This document shows, piece after piece, positions 48,817 through 56,008 of a stretch of DNA of 64,000 nt. Numbering within the stretch: position 1 is the stretch's first letter; every line of letters starts with the position of its first letter. The DNA is from Nautiliaceae bacterium. Its GTDB lineage: Bacteria; Campylobacterota; Campylobacteria; Campylobacterales; Nautiliaceae. Below the pieces are notes generated by a model. That model saw only the letters and a program-made list of their open reading frames with translations. It did no database searches and had not been told where the DNA came from. The stretch lies in NCBI GenBank assembly GCA_027038555.1, contig JALVVX010000008.1, forward strand, positions 1 to 64,000. Reading direction: 5' to 3'. A program made the translations under genes and the position numbers.

Positions 48817-48849
48817 CATTTTGTTTATATTACATTAACAAACCGTTTA
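48813..48849 (+). promoter_or_regulatory. Paired operator TTAACA-N4-GTTTA x2, 22-bp spacing
   Basis: Two 15-bp elements, TTAACATTTTGTTTA (48813-48827) and TTAACAAACCGTTTA (48835-48849), start exactly 22 bp apart, i.e. two helical turns. Each is also an imperfect inverted repeat (TTAAC...GTTTA). The downstream element covers the place of the -35 box for the TATAAT at 48861. This fits a tandem-dimer OmpR-type activator site. Confidence 0.65.
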
Positions 48850-48860
48850 CACTTTTACTT

Positions 48861-48866
48861 TATAAT
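48861..48866 (+). promoter_or_regulatory. -10 box of the secreted-protein operon
   Basis: Perfect TATAAT, 37 bases before the ATG at 48903 and 12 bases after the second operator element. No consensus -35, consistent with an activator-dependent promoter. Confidence 0.65.
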
Positions 48867-48902
48867 TTCAATGCAACAAAAAAAAAGAAAAAGGAGTTTA
48901 AG

Positions 48903-49565
48903 ATGAAACTTAAATTATCAGTAATTACATTAGGATTATTAGTAACAGGAGCTTTTGCTCAAACAAATATTGATACAACACAAAACACACAAGTAAATGT
49001 AGCAAATACACAAGCTAATGCTCAAACAAACACACAAGTAAATGTAGCAAATGCACAAGCTAATGCTCAAACAGATACACAAGTAAATATTGCAAACACA
49101 AAAACCGACGCTCAAACAGATACACAAACAAGTGCATCAAATAATAACAATAAAAAACAAGCAAAAAATATAAATCCGAAAGATATTGAAAAACAAATTC
49201 AAGAAATACAAAAATTACCAATCGACCAAAGAATTCAAAAAATGAACGAATTAAAAAAAGAATTAAGATCTTTAAATAAAGAACAAAGAGAAGAAATTTT
49301 AAGAAACATCGCAAGAGAACATCACATAAATACAGAATCAAAAGAAAAAATGCATAACCAAAAAGATCACGCCAAAGAAAAAATGCACAATCATATGAAA
49401 GATATGGAACATAACGGAATGATAGATGATAATGAAATTTATCATGATGAAATGAATAACAACGCTCAACATGACAAAGCTGAAAAAAACGACAGAACAG
49501 AAAAACACGATAATGCTGAAAGAAATGACAGAACAGATAAAAATGAACACAATAAAGGTAAATAA
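48903..49565 (+). CDS. Secreted repeat and His-rich protein, possibly Spy/CpxP-like
   Basis: 220 residues. A signal peptide (MKLKLSVITLGLLVTGAFA) is followed by three 15-residue repeats at 28-72 (NTQVNVANTQANAQT and variants). A Lys/Asn linker leads to a helical region, LPIDQRIQKMNELKKELRSL and NKEQREEILRNIAREHHI. That recalls the LTxxQ helices of Spy/CpxP periplasmic chaperones. The tail (about 145-220) is dominated by His, Met, Asp, Lys and Asn (HNQKDHAKEKMHNHMKDMEH), a plausible metal-binding tail. SD AAAAGGAG is good. It overlaps the next gene by 1 base. It is preceded by a dedicated promoter and the two-component genes. No confident family. Confidence 0.8.
   Translation: MKLKLSVITLGLLVTGAFAQTNIDTTQNTQVNVANTQANAQTNTQVNVANAQANAQTDTQVNIANTKTDAQTDTQTSASNNNNKKQAKNINPKDIEKQIQEIQKLPIDQRIQKMNELKKELRSLNKEQREEILRNIAREHHINTESKEKMHNQKDHAKEKMHNHMKDMEHNGMIDDNEIYHDEMNNNAQHDKAEKNDRTEKHDNAERNDRTDKNEHNKGK
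48984..49118 (+). repeat. Three tandem 45-bp repeats
   Basis: In-frame 45-bp units encoding NTQVNVANTQANAQT, NTQVNVANAQANAQT and DTQVNIANTKTDAQT. Units 1 and 2 are nearly identical in DNA and unit 3 is diverged. Copy number could vary between strains by slippage. Confidence 0.9.
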
Positions 49566-50332
49566 TGAAGAAATTAATTTTCTTAGGGCTAAGCGCCCTT
49601 TTTGCTTTTGCCAATGCTGCTGATAGTGACTTAGACGGTGTACCAGATAATCTTGATATATGCCCTAATACCCCTTTTTTAGAAACAGTAAATAAACAGG
49701 GATGCTCACAATCACAACTAAAAAAAATAAAAAAGAAAAAAATAAAATTTAATATCAGTGCAGGATATGAATATGATCATTATAAAAATTCAAAAAGCTC
49801 TAAATTGTTTTTTACATCTTTATCTGCTAAAAAAAATAATTTTAAATTAAGTTTATATTATTCAATATTACACGACGGATACAATAGCGGATACAAATCA
49901 AACGATTTAATAACATCACTTTATTATTATAATTATTCTCTAAACAATACATCGCTAAAATTCGGAGCCAAAATATATCTCCCCACCTTTTTCAATGATA
50001 AAACAGATTATGCTCTTTTTATACAAGGAATTTATTTCTTTGATAAATTTGATATAGGACTTAGCGAAAAACACAAAATTTACGGTGAAAGCGGAACAAA
50101 CGCAAAAGACACCATTACGGCTTTTGCAGATTTTTATTATAAAAAACTGACAATCTCTCCTTATGCTTATACTGAAAATTCTGCTTATGATTCATCTACT
50201 TGGAATAAATATGCCGGTATTACACTGTTTTATTCAATTAACAAAAAAATAGGAATAATGCTTGATTCCTCTATCGATATGGAAGAGAGTAAAAATTATA
50301 CTATTGACGGAAGTATAAGTTACGGTTTTTAA
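49565..50332 (+). CDS. Outer-membrane protein with TSP3-type calcium repeat and beta-barrel
   Basis: 255 residues. Signal peptide MKKLIFLGLSALFAFANA. A thrombospondin type-3 unit, DSDLDGVPDNLDICPNTP (about 20-38), follows, with a closing Cys in NKQGC as in OmpA-linked TSP3 domains. A beta-strand-rich barrel domain starts KIKFNISAGYEYDHYKNSK and ends in an aromatic strand, GSISYGF, a good BAM signal. There is no OmpA peptidoglycan domain. Its start overlaps the stop of the repeat/His-rich gene, so both should be co-induced. Confidence 0.85.
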   Translation: MKKLIFLGLSALFAFANAADSDLDGVPDNLDICPNTPFLETVNKQGCSQSQLKKIKKKKIKFNISAGYEYDHYKNSKSSKLFFTSLSAKKNNFKLSLYYSILHDGYNSGYKSNDLITSLYYYNYSLNNTSLKFGAKIYLPTFFNDKTDYALFIQGIYFFDKFDIGLSEKHKIYGESGTNAKDTITAFADFYYKKLTISPYAYTENSAYDSSTWNKYAGITLFYSINKKIGIMLDSSIDMEESKNYTIDGSISYGF

Positions 50333-50343
50333 TCCTCTTCCGT

Positions 50344-50349
50344 TATAAT
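50344..50349 (+). promoter_or_regulatory. -10 box of the FetB-like gene
   Basis: TATAAT in CCGTTATAATTTC, 18 bases before the ATG at 50367. The short distance implies a very short leader. Confidence 0.45.
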
Positions 50350-50366
50350 TTCAAAAAAGGCTGTTG

Positions 50367-51089
50367 ATGCAGTTTGATATTGTCGCGCTCTCATTTATTC
50401 TTGTTTTGATACCTCTTTTGATTTCATATAAAATGGGTATCGGCATTGAAAAAGAACTGTTTAAAAATTCAATAAGGGCTTTTTTACAATTAACGGTACT
50501 TGGTTTCATACTCGGCTTTTTATTTAAAATCAAAAATCCGCTCTGGTATATCCCAATTATAATTTTTATGCTTTTATATTCAGCCAATATAGCAAAAAAA
50601 AGAACTCACTTTTCTTTTAAAGCGGCTTTTTATTCAATCTCACTTGCAACAGTTATAATTCTTTCAATTCTTGTAGGATTAAAAATAATTTCATTTAAAC
50701 CTTATGAATTTATCCCGATAGCAGGTATGATAATAGGAAATTCGCTAAATACTTACACTTTAACTATTGAGAGATTAAAAAGGGAAATTGAACTTCAAAA
50801 AGAACTTATCGAAGCGTTTATTTCAATCGGGGCGAGTTTGGATAAAGCCTATAAAATTATGCAAAAAGAAGCGATAAAAGCGGCATTGATACCGGTTAAT
50901 AATATGTTACAAACCATAGGTGTAGTAGCAATACCCGGTATTACCACCGGTATGCTTTTAGCCGGCGCATCTCCTCTTATGGCGGTTAGTTATCAGATAG
51001 TTATTATTTATATGCTTGTAAGTATTAATCTTTTCAGTGCACTTTTTGGAAGTCTTTTTTATCTGCGCCAAAAAGAAAAATCTTTTTGA
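50367..51089 (+). CDS. FetB/UPF0014-type ABC transporter permease, no ATPase partner nearby
   Basis: About 240 residues with six or seven TM helices. The UPF0014/FetB family blocks are IRAFLQLTVLGFILG, IPIAGMIIGNSLNTYTLTIERL, EAFISIGASLDKAYK and ALIPVNNMLQTIGVVAIPGITTGMLLAGASPLMAVSYQIVIIYMLV. E. coli FetAB exports iron under oxidative stress. I use the ATG at 50367 (AAAGG six bases upstream); a TTG lies one codon earlier. No FetA-like ATPase gene is adjacent. It converges on gpmA. Confidence 0.9.
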   Translation: MQFDIVALSFILVLIPLLISYKMGIGIEKELFKNSIRAFLQLTVLGFILGFLFKIKNPLWYIPIIIFMLLYSANIAKKRTHFSFKAAFYSISLATVIILSILVGLKIISFKPYEFIPIAGMIIGNSLNTYTLTIERLKREIELQKELIEAFISIGASLDKAYKIMQKEAIKAALIPVNNMLQTIGVVAIPGITTGMLLAGASPLMAVSYQIVIIYMLVSINLFSALFGSLFYLRQKEKSF

Positions 51090-51091
51090 CG

Positions 51092-51781
51092 TCAGTCAAG
51101 ATTATATACGTTTTTTATATGCAGAGCTTCATCAAATTCATATACTCTTGGAACACCTGTTGCAATTTCGAATTTCGGAATATCTTCATCAGATATGTTA
51201 TCAAATTCTTTTACCATACCTCTTATTGTATTTCCGTGAGCCGTGATTAAAACATCTTTACCTTCAACAAGTAAAGGAGCCACTCTTTCATGAAATGCAG
51301 CCATTGAACGAATTTGATTGTCTTTAAGAGACTCGGTATTTGGAATAAGTTCAATAGGTAAATTTTTATATTTAGGATCAAATCTCGGATGTCTCGGATC
51401 GTCTTCACTAAGCGGCGGAGGCGGAACATCATAACTTCTTCTGTAAAGCAAGAATTTTTCTTCTCCAAGTTCTTTTTTTACTTCATCTTTATTAAGCCCT
51501 GTAAGCGCCCCATAAAATCTTTCATTGAATCTCCAATCTTTGAGATGATCCAACCACAACAAATCAAGCTCTTCTAAAATAATTATTCCGGTTTTAATAG
51601 CTCTTTTTAAATAACTGCTAAAACAAACATCAAAAGCAAATCCCGCATTTTTTAGTCTCTGACCTGCTTTTTTTGCTTCTTCTATCCCCTCAGGTGCCAA
51701 ATCAACATCAACCCATCCCGTAAATCTGTTTTGTTTATTCCATTCACTCTTACCATGTCTTACCAAAACAAGTTTTGCCAT
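51092..51781 (-). CDS. gpmA: 2,3-bisphosphoglycerate-dependent phosphoglycerate mutase
   Basis: A 229-residue dPGM from the ATG at 51781 (MAKLVLVRHGKSEWNKQNRFTGWVDVDL), after GGAGAA; the upstream extension is rejected. The phospho-His is in VRHGKSEW, the second His is in DVLITAHGNTIRGMVKEFDNISDEDIPKFEIATG, and RRSYDVPPPPLSEDDPRHPRFD is typical. It interconverts 3- and 2-phosphoglycerate. Many Campylobacterota use the cofactor-independent GpmI, so this enzyme may have been acquired. The ATG overlaps the stop of the upstream unknown gene (TAATG). Confidence 0.95.
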   Translation of the reverse strand: MAKLVLVRHGKSEWNKQNRFTGWVDVDLAPEGIEEAKKAGQRLKNAGFAFDVCFSSYLKRAIKTGIIILEELDLLWLDHLKDWRFNERFYGALTGLNKDEVKKELGEEKFLLYRRSYDVPPPPLSEDDPRHPRFDPKYKNLPIELIPNTESLKDNQIRSMAAFHERVAPLLVEGKDVLITAHGNTIRGMVKEFDNISDEDIPKFEIATGVPRVYEFDEALHIKNVYNLD

Positions 51782-52296
51782 TAATTCTCCTTTTTTTGAA
51801 ATTTTATCAAATTTTCCGCTCCAGCGCGGTTTTTCCACTCTGCAAGTTTTATAAGTGCAAGATTTAAATCATATTCTTTATTAATCATAGGGAAAATTAT
51901 CTCGCCTTTATTCGCAATAAAAAAGTTTTCGTCATAATCTTTATAGTCTTTTCTTTGAACAATCAGATAAGTAAGTGAGTTATCTATAATTCTCGGAATT
52001 GATTTATCCACACAAACCCCTATCTGTTCTCTTATGAATGAATTTAGAAAATATAAATAATTTAAAACCACATCTTCATAACTAAGCTCAATTCCTTCAT
52101 TATTAAAAAACTCTAATTCATTAATTCTAAATTCTCCATTCTCAATTCTACACTTCTTTGCCCATACTCCGTAATCATAATGTTTTAATTTCTTTAAAAA
52201 TTCTTCTTTATTCTCACAAACATCGGCAAAAGGAGCTTTAAAATTTGATAAAATCTTAATATTGATATCATCTCTTAAAAATTTAGAATATTGCAT
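51781..52296 (-). CDS. Unknown soluble protein with a 7-bp repeat insertion
   Basis: 171 residues, no signal or TM segment, family not recognised. It has DINIKILSNFKAPFADVCENKEEF, DVVLNYLYFLNSFIREQIGVCVDKSIPRIIDNSLTYLIVQRKDYKDYD and the C-terminal ALIKLAEWKNRAGAENLIKF. Residues 49-58 (CRIENGEFRIN) come from a heptamer array and are probably an inserted surface loop. It is translationally coupled to gpmA and divergent from surE. The function cannot be inferred. Confidence 0.75.
   Translation of the reverse strand: MQYSKFLRDDINIKILSNFKAPFADVCENKEEFLKKLKHYDYGVWAKKCRIENGEFRINELEFFNNEGIELSYEDVVLNYLYFLNSFIREQIGVCVDKSIPRIIDNSLTYLIVQRKDYKDYDENFFIANKGEIIFPMINKEYDLNLALIKLAEWKNRAGAENLIKFQKKEN
52124..52151. 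repeat. 7-bp repeat array (ATTCTCC type), four units
   Basis: Units ATTCTAA, ATTCTCC, ATTCTCA, ATTCTAC in register, inside the unknown gene upstream of gpmA. They encode CRIENGEFRIN on the minus strand without breaking the frame. Confidence 0.8.
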
Positions 52297-52333
52297 ATTA
52301 AACCTTTTTTGAAATTATACTAAAAGGAATTAA

Positions 52334-53107
52334 ATGAAAATTTTAATAACAAACGACGATTCATATGAAGCAAAAGGGCTTGAAGTTTTAGCTGATGCCG
52401 TAAAAGATTTGGGCGAAGTTTATGTAGTGGCACCTGCGCATCCGAAAAGTGCATGTTCGCATTCTCTAACAATCACAAAACCTTTAAGATTCAAAAAATT
52501 AGATAATAATTTTTACAAACTTGATGACGGAACACCAACGGACTCAGTTTATCTCTCATTCCCCGAACTTTTTAACGGAGAAAAACCCGATTTGGTACTA
52601 AGCGGTATAAATCACGGTGCAAATTTAGGTGAAGACGTGACATACTCTGGAACGGCAGGCGGAGCGATGGAAGGAGCGCTTCACGGTATACCTTCAATCG
52701 CTTTTTCTCAGCTTTTAAAAAGCTATGACACCCCGCCAAGCGAGATAAACTGGGAAAATGCAAAAAAAGCCGTAAGGGAAATTGTAAAAAGAGTTATAAA
52801 CAATGAAATACAAATACCCCACAGACACATTTTAAATGTAAACATACCAAATACTCATAAAATAAAAGGAGTTAAATTTACAAAACTCGGATACAGACTA
52901 TACGGCAACGACGCTCATAAACACAAAGACCCAAGAGGTGATGAATATTACTGGATAGGACTTCATCCTTTGGCTTTTAAAGAAGAAAAGGGTACCGATT
53001 TTGATGCCGTAAAAAACGGATTTGTTTCAATAACCCCTATAAAACTTGATTTGACTTCTTATGAAGCGCTTGAAAATTTAAAAAACAAAGAATTTGAAAT
53101 TGAATAA
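52334..53107 (+). CDS. surE: 5'/3'-nucleotidase SurE
   Basis: A 257-residue SurE with ILITNDDSYEAKGLEVLADAV (metal Asp pair), VVAPAHPKSACSHSLTI, LVLSGINHGANLGEDVTYSGTAGGAMEGALHGIPSIAFS, and YWIGLHPLAFKEEKGTDFDAVKNGFVSITPI. It dephosphorylates nucleoside monophosphates and is linked to stationary survival. TATACT at 52317-52322 is a plausible -10. It overlaps ycaO by 14 bases. Confidence 0.96.
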   Translation: MKILITNDDSYEAKGLEVLADAVKDLGEVYVVAPAHPKSACSHSLTITKPLRFKKLDNNFYKLDDGTPTDSVYLSFPELFNGEKPDLVLSGINHGANLGEDVTYSGTAGGAMEGALHGIPSIAFSQLLKSYDTPPSEINWENAKKAVREIVKRVINNEIQIPHRHILNVNIPNTHKIKGVKFTKLGYRLYGNDAHKHKDPRGDEYYWIGLHPLAFKEEKGTDFDAVKNGFVSITPIKLDLTSYEALENLKNKEFEIE

Positions 53108-54209
53108 TCTTTTTAATTTGGAAAAAGAGATAAAAATAAAGCCTTTTAGGAATATATTTACTGCCGAAATTTCGCTTAAAAACCTTCCTTTCCGCTCTTT
53201 TGGCAAAGGTTTCAACAAAGAAGAGGCTCTCATTTCGGCATATGGCGAAATGTATGAAAGAATTTTACTTAAAAATTATTTTGAAGATTACGCCATTGAA
53301 AATCTTTATCACGACCAGGAAGTTAAAAGTTTCGACATTAAAAAATTTTACGATTTAGACATCGAAAAAGAAGACTTGATTGATTTTAATTCCAATTCAC
53401 TTGAAATACTATCAATCCCTTTTGGCGATACCTTTTTTCCCATAAATTTAATTCAAAATCTTTTTGCAAGCAACGGTATGGCTTTTCACAAAAGCTATGA
53501 AGAGGCTTATTACAATGCAAAATGCGAAATAGTTGAAAGATATGTAAAATTCAAAGTCTTAAAAGAAAAAATACCGCTTGAAAAAATTAAACACAGATAT
53601 AACGATGAAAATATACAAATTTACCGTGCAACCCTTGATAAATATCCTGTAATGGCGGCAAGTTTTATAAAAGGAAATAAAATTATTTTATCGTTTGGCT
53701 GTGATATTGATGAAGAAAGCGCAATTGACAAAGCCTATTTGGAGCTTTTACAAACCGAATTTAAAGAGTTTGGAGAGTTTGGAGAAACTGATGAATTTGA
53801 ACTTGAAAAACATTTTGTAAATTTAAGCGGTAATGTGCCAAAAAAAGTAATATCAGGTAATGCAAAATACAAGAGCATAACGACACTGCCAAAGCTAAAC
53901 GAATACATAAGAAGAGTTGATTATAAAAATTATACAGCAGTGCATATAATTGTACCGAATTTCAGTGAGGTTTACCCTGTTGATGATTTGATTTACAACA
54001 ACAAAAATTTTGGCAAATTTGTAAGACTTGATATTTTGAATAAAAAAGATATCAATTTTACCCCTTATGAGCTTGGAAGTTTGTGCGGATATATTTTTAA
54101 AAAACCTTTTTATTATGATGATTATATAAAAAACAAAAAAATTACCGAGTTTGATGAAAAATATATAAACCTTATCAATTTCAACAAGGAACTAAACAAT
54201 GAGATTTGA
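53094..54209 (+). CDS. ycaO: YcaO-domain ATP-dependent enzyme (short form)
   Basis: 371 residues. Both ATP/Mg-binding ExxER motifs of YcaO are present: GKGFNKEEALISAYGEMYERILLKNYF near 38-63, and EEAYYNAKCEIVERYVKF near 137-154. They align by eye with E. coli YcaO (GKGATKKAALASALGEYFER and SEVFERYVK). YcaO proteins activate amide oxygens with ATP; E. coli YcaO assists RimO in S12 methylthiolation. The E. coli protein is about 586 residues, so the C-terminal TPR-like half is missing here. The start is TTG (53094 or 53100). It is sandwiched between surE and tcdA with overlaps on both sides. Confidence 0.83.
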   Translation: MKLNNLFNLEKEIKIKPFRNIFTAEISLKNLPFRSFGKGFNKEEALISAYGEMYERILLKNYFEDYAIENLYHDQEVKSFDIKKFYDLDIEKEDLIDFNSNSLEILSIPFGDTFFPINLIQNLFASNGMAFHKSYEEAYYNAKCEIVERYVKFKVLKEKIPLEKIKHRYNDENIQIYRATLDKYPVMAASFIKGNKIILSFGCDIDEESAIDKAYLELLQTEFKEFGEFGETDEFELEKHFVNLSGNVPKKVISGNAKYKSITTLPKLNEYIRRVDYKNYTAVHIIVPNFSEVYPVDDLIYNNKNFGKFVRLDILNKKDINFTPYELGSLCGYIFKKPFYYDDYIKNKKITEFDEKYINLINFNKELNNEI

Positions 54210-54825
54210 CAGATGCCGTAAACTTTTTTCAAAATTCGAAAAATTACAGCAATTAAATATTTTAATATGCGGTGTGGGAGGGGTAGGAGGACATGCGCTT
54301 GAATGTCTTTATAAAAGCGGAGTTAGAAATATAACTATTATAGATTATGACACATACGATATCACAAATCAAAACAGACAAATAGGAAGCGAATTCGTAG
54401 GAAGAAAAAAAGTTGAAATCTTGACTCAGCTATATCCCGGAATAACACCGATCGATATGAAACTGACACCTGAAAACATTAAAGAAATCAACTTTAAAAA
54501 ATATGATATCGTTATAGACGCTATTGATGATATAAAAGCCAAAATTGCACTTATTACAAACGCTTATCCAAAAATTATATCTTCAATGGGAGCGGCAAAA
54601 AGAATAGACCCAACCAAAATAAAAATAACATCTATCTGGAAAACAGACACCGACCCCTTTGCAAGAAAAATAAGACAGGAACTAAAAAAAATAAAATTTA
54701 AAGGTGATTTTAAAGTGGTTTTTTCAACTGAAAAACCGATTGAATGTGATATGGGCAGTTTCATAGGTGTCACAGGGGCGTTTGGATTCGCCCTGTGCAG
54801 TGAAGTATTAAAAGATTTCGTCTGA
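54199..54825 (+). CDS. tcdA: tRNA threonylcarbamoyladenosine dehydratase (ThiF/MoeB-like E1)
   Basis: 208 residues. It has an E1-like adenylation fold with ILICGVGGVGGHALECLYKSGVRNITIIDYDTYDITNQNRQIGS, IDAIDDIKAKIALI and SSMGAAKRIDPTKIKITSIWKTDTDPFARKIR. The CDMGSFIGVTGAFGF C-terminus matches TcdA (YgdL/CsdL) closely. It cyclises t6A37 to ct6A using ATP. It is about 55 residues shorter than E. coli TcdA. It overlaps ycaO by 11 bases. SD AAGGA is 8 bases upstream. A general ThiF partner for YcaO is the alternative reading. Confidence 0.88.
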   Translation: MRFDRCRKLFSKFEKLQQLNILICGVGGVGGHALECLYKSGVRNITIIDYDTYDITNQNRQIGSEFVGRKKVEILTQLYPGITPIDMKLTPENIKEINFKKYDIVIDAIDDIKAKIALITNAYPKIISSMGAAKRIDPTKIKITSIWKTDTDPFARKIRQELKKIKFKGDFKVVFSTEKPIECDMGSFIGVTGAFGFALCSEVLKDFV

Positions 54826-55914
54826 TTAATCTACGATAAATCCTTTATCTCTGATATCAAGATACCATTTTGGAAGAGTATCTGTCCATTTTCTGATTTT
54901 TGGAAAGAAAGATTTGATATTATCATAAACCATTGCGAAATCTTTATATTTATTTGCATATTCGTTAAGGATTTCCTGAGTCGCTTTTTTAGCCGCTTCA
55001 TTAACATCATCAGGGAAGTTTCCAAGCACTACATCATATTTACCGCTAAGAAGCTCTTGAAGTTTAACGGCATTTTGATATTGGAACTGATTAAATATTC
55101 TTGTATGCATTTCTCTGCTTGCCGCTTCGAGAATTGCCTGATGCTCTTTTGGAAGTCTTTCGAATTTTTTCTTGTTAAATGTAAGTTCAAGTAAACTTCC
55201 TGGCTCATGCCATCCAGTATAGTAATATTTTGCAACTTTTTGGAATCCCATAATCAAATCAAGGCTTGGTCCAACCCATTCAGTTGCATCAATTACACCT
55301 CTTTCAAGAGCTGTATAAATTTCACCTCCCGGAATATTTACAGGTTTTACTCCAAGTTTTGCCATAACTTCCCCGCCAAGACCAGGAATTCTCATTTTAA
55401 GACCTTTTAAATCGTTAAGGCTTTTTATAGGTTTTCTAAACCATCCTCCCATTTGGTTTCCGGTATTTCCGCCTTTAAACGGTAAAAGATTATATTTTGC
55501 ATAAAGCTTTCTCCAAATATCCATTCCTCCGCCAAAATCAAACCAAGGGTCTATTTCATCATAAACCATTCCAAAAGGAAAAGCACTGAAAAGCGAAAAC
55601 GCCATATTTTTACCCTTCCAGTAATAAGGGCCTGAATGGAAACCGTCAATTAGTCCTTTACTACAAGCATCAAACACTCCAAGAGCCGGTACAAGTTCGT
55701 TTGCTCCGTAAATTTTAACTTTTAAACTTCCACCGCTAAGTTCTTTAACCCTATCGGCAAACCATAAAGCACCTTCACCCATAATCGGCAGGGTTTTAGG
55801 CCATGAAAGACATACTTTAAGAGTTTTTGAAGTTTTCGCATAAAGATTAGTAGTAAATGCGGCACTTGCAGTAGCACCTACCGCTGCGGTTTTAAGGAAT
55901 TTTCTTCTATCCAT
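54826..55914 (-). CDS. TRAP transporter solute-binding protein with Tat signal, orphan
   Basis: 362 residues from the ATG at 55914 (SD AAAAGGAG); the longer frame is rejected. It starts with a twin-arginine signal, MDRRKFLKTAAVGATASAAFTTNLYA. The DctP fold follows: VCLSWPKTLPIMGEGALWFADRVKELSGGSLKVKIYGANELVP, GMDIWRKLYAKYNLLPFKGGNTGNQMGGWFRKPIKSLNDLKGLKMRIPGLGGEVMAKLG, and GEIYTALERGVIDATEWVGPSLDL. It resembles 2-oxoacid/lactate-type TRAP proteins (TakP-like), but the ligand is unproven. No DctQ/DctM genes are nearby. It converges with tcdA. Confidence 0.92.
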   Translation of the reverse strand: MDRRKFLKTAAVGATASAAFTTNLYAKTSKTLKVCLSWPKTLPIMGEGALWFADRVKELSGGSLKVKIYGANELVPALGVFDACSKGLIDGFHSGPYYWKGKNMAFSLFSAFPFGMVYDEIDPWFDFGGGMDIWRKLYAKYNLLPFKGGNTGNQMGGWFRKPIKSLNDLKGLKMRIPGLGGEVMAKLGVKPVNIPGGEIYTALERGVIDATEWVGPSLDLIMGFQKVAKYYYTGWHEPGSLLELTFNKKKFERLPKEHQAILEAASREMHTRIFNQFQYQNAVKLQELLSGKYDVVLGNFPDDVNEAAKKATQEILNEYANKYKDFAMVYDNIKSFFPKIRKWTDTLPKWYLDIRDKGFIVD

Positions 55915-56008
55915 TTTTTCTCCTTTTTGTTTTAAGTTTATAACAAAATAAGATTTTTGGCAAAGAAAAAGAAGAAAAAAAGAGAAAAACAATAATAAAA
56001 TGTGTAAA

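Noticed and set aside
49060-49614. Long open frame antisense to the repeat/His-rich gene
   Set aside because: Its Tyr/Cys/Phe-rich, repetitive sequence is the reverse complement of the low-complexity coding strand; no ribosome-binding site.
51076-51096. Hairpin TTGAC/GTCAA between the FetB-like gene and gpmA
   Set aside because: Only a 5-bp stem and no following T-run; not convincing as a terminator.
53766-53783. Two tandem GAGTTTGGA 9-bp units in ycaO
   Set aside because: Only two units, giving EFGEFG; a minor duplication and not related to the 7-bp arrays.
52334-54825. A ribosomal-peptide (azoline) gene cluster around ycaO and the E1 gene
   Set aside because: No short precursor gene, no flavin dehydrogenase and no peptidase or exporter nearby; the E1 matches TcdA.
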